From the NCBI GenBank assembly GCA_013203365.1, contig JABMQG010000456.1, positions 1-5,350 on the forward strand: a stretch of DNA of 5,350 nucleotides. The letters run 5' to 3'. Under the pieces are notes generated by a model, which worked only from the letters and a program-made list of their open reading frames with translations, made no database searches and was not told where the DNA came from. The position numbers and the translations under genes were made by a program. The stretch is from Planctomycetota bacterium (GTDB lineage: Bacteria > Planctomycetota > Phycisphaerae > SM23-33 > FEN-1343). Every line of letters starts with the position of its first letter. The stretch's first letter is position 1. Shown here piece after piece: positions 3,791 through 5,350 of this stretch.

Positions 3791-5350
3791 GTGAGCCATC
3801 TTCTCGAACTTTTAGGACGAGGCCTGGAAGGGAACCTCGCCGAAACGCTTGAACGGCATTACTGGACGGGCGGTATTCTAAGCATCGAGCAGATGCGCCG
3901 CCATGTTGCCGAGCACCCATCGCATCCGGACATGCAATTTCAGCTTGGCCTGGCTTATCTGCGTGCGGCACAGACGAATGAGGCCATCGAGCACCTCTCA
4001 GAGGCCTGCAAGCACAAGAGCGACTATGTGGTTGCCCGGCTTGCCTTGGCCAGCGCGATGGAGGAGGCTGGTCGGCTGAATGAAGCGTTGGAACAACTTA
4101 CCTTGGCCAAACAAACAGATGACGTTGAGCCGGCGGTGTTGTTCTGCATGGGATACGTCCTGGAGAAGCTCGCTCGTAGCGACGAAGCAGCCCAGTATTA
4201 TCGCCAGGTTATCCAACTCGACCCAGCCAGTACGGCCCCACGTCAGCGGCTGGCGGCGGTGGCGCTGTTCACCGACAACGTGGACGAGGCGATCGAGCAG
4301 TATACCCACCTTGTGGAGGCTGATCCCGGCGACAACCGCGCGAGAGCAACACTGGCACAGCTATGTTACCGCAAGGGCCGTTACGCAGAGTCCGTCAGGC
4401 ATTACTCAGACGCGATAGCCATGGAGCCTGAAAACTGGGCCTTAACCGACGAGCAGGCCGAGGCACTGGTCGCCGACGGACAAATCGACGAAGCCATCGA
4501 CCGGCTGAACGAACTGATCGCAATGCAGGGCGATTTTCCCGATCTGCACGTGCGGATCGCCGAGCTCTACAGCCACCTGAATGACGACAACCGGGCAACG
4601 TGGCACTATAGCAAGGCCCTGCAATTGCAGCCTAACTACCTTGAAGCCCATGTGAAGTTAGGCACGCACCAGCTGATCAACGGCCGGTGGGCCGAGGCCA
4701 GTGAAGCCTTCGCCGAGGCGGCGGAACTGAACGACCAACTGCTGTCAGCTTATGTTGGCCTCGGTGTGGCCCAGGTGGGTCAAGACGATTTGGCCGCTGC
4801 GATGACCAGCTTCGACATGGCTGCCGCCGTAGAACCCAACAGTACGCTCCTGGTTCGCGAAATGGCTCGCCTGCAATTGCGAAGCGCACTGGAAACTCAG
4901 GCCGATGACCAGCAGACTCCAACCGACCAAGTCGGCCGGGACGAATCGACGAGCCTTCAAGGCGACGATCTGCTGAAGCTTCAGATGGCCCGGCATGCCG
5001 AGCATGTGGCGGCCGAGCCAGGTCACGCCGACCTGCGCTATCGCTACGGGGTACTCCTGAAGGCCGAGGGCAGGCTTTCGCAGGCCTTGGGGGAATTTGA
5101 CAAGGCCATCGAGTTGAATCCCTCTTACACCCAGGCACACATAAAGCGGGGCATTACTCTGCAGGAACTCGGTCAAAACGACGAGGCTATCGCCGCATTC
5201 ACCCGCGCGTTGGAGCTTGAGCCGGAATACTTGGACCTGCACTACCGGCTTGGTCTTTTGTATACCGACGGAAAACGCTTCAAAGAGGCGATCGAGCACT
5301 TGGAAACTTTCCGCAAGAACGCCCCTGATAACCAGAATATCCGCGCCAAC
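3791..5350 (+). CDS. Large multi-TPR protein, 3'-truncated
   Basis: From GTG 3791 the frame is open without a stop to the last base, giving at least 520 residues; the C-terminus lies outside the window. The N-terminal 45 residues (MSHLLELLGR..., HYWTGG) form an amphipathic non-TPR cap with no export signal. TPRs of 34 residues follow in near-perfect register at about 46-79, 80-113, 114-147, 148-180, 181-214, 215-248, 249-282, 283-316 and 317-350. A polar Gln/Asp/Thr-rich linker occupies about 366-392, then three more strong repeats at 413-446, 447-480 and 481-514. Consensus features include YxKAIELNP-like endings (FDKAIELNPS, FTRALELEPE). TPR solenoids bind other proteins; no enzymatic domain is visible in this part, though one could lie beyond the edge. 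It is transcribed with the small TPR gene just upstream, which suggests related roles. The gene and repeat class are confident; the function is unknown. Confidence 0.9.
   Translation, partial: MSHLLELLGRGLEGNLAETLERHYWTGGILSIEQMRRHVAEHPSHPDMQFQLGLAYLRAAQTNEAIEHLSEACKHKSDYVVARLALASAMEEAGRLNEALEQLTLAKQTDDVEPAVLFCMGYVLEKLARSDEAAQYYRQVIQLDPASTAPRQRLAAVALFTDNVDEAIEQYTHLVEADPGDNRARATLAQLCYRKGRYAESVRHYSDAIAMEPENWALTDEQAEALVADGQIDEAIDRLNELIAMQGDFPDLHVRIAELYSHLNDDNRATWHYSKALQLQPNYLEAHVKLGTHQLINGRWAEASEAFAEAAELNDQLLSAYVGLGVAQVGQDDLAAAMTSFDMAAAVEPNSTLLVREMARLQLRSALETQADDQQTPTDQVGRDESTSLQGDDLLKLQMARHAEHVAAEPGHADLRYRYGVLLKAEGRLSQALGEFDKAIELNPSYTQAHIKRGITLQELGQNDEAIAAFTRALELEPEYLDLHYRLGLLYTDGKRFKEAIEHLETFRKNAPDNQNIRAN

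Noticed and set aside
4745..5299. 184-residue minus-strand ORF opposite the large TPR gene
   Set aside because: It is the antisense mirror of a regular TPR repeat region, whose codon pattern tends to leave the opposite strand open.

Overview
The window looks like bacterial chromosome from a moderately GC-rich, Gram-negative-type organism. The evidence is a lipobox lipoprotein with a SPOR (peptidoglycan-binding) domain, a PEP-CTERM protein (a substrate class of the exosortase system), a uroporphyrinogen-decarboxylase-like enzyme and two TPR proteins. This mix, with roomy intergenic regions and Shine-Dalgarno sites ahead of ATG or GTG starts, fits Planctomycetota (or the related PVC group) best. 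That assignment is inference: there is no rRNA or other phylogenetic marker.

Layout. (1) Positions 2-670, plus strand: 3' part of a URO-D superfamily gene that enters from the left. (2) Positions 671-845: a promoter-like site with a perfect TATAAT, an odd T7-C-T9-G8 tract and a hairpin next to the ribosome binding site. These lead into (3) positions 846-1631: a 261-residue lipoprotein with TPR-like helices and a C-terminal SPOR domain. (4) Positions 1632-1904: a non-coding gap between convergent genes, containing three hairpins. (5) Positions 1905-2849, minus strand: a 314-residue exported protein ending in a PEP-CTERM anchor, with a GTG start and a perfect AGGAGG. (6) Positions 2850-3171: a divergent intergenic region with a good minus-strand promoter whose predicted start lies inside a repeated GAGCAAAC/CTACAT motif. 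(7) Positions 3172-3774 and 3791-5350 (running off the right edge), plus strand: two TPR genes 16 nt apart, probably one operon. The second starts with GTG and encodes at least 520 residues with about 11-12 TPR repeats.

How they may work together. The lipoprotein and the PEP-CTERM protein are both envelope proteins. The TPR pair has no export signal and is probably a cytoplasmic scaffold. The TPR operon and the PEP-CTERM gene diverge from one control region, so co-regulation is possible but unproven. The clearest anomaly is in the first TPR gene: about 23 codons near its 3' end appear to be read out of frame between two compensating indels, because the alternative frame restores a normal TPR-type helix sequence. 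I see no mobile element, CRISPR array, tRNA or rRNA, and no convincing evidence of a wholly new system.
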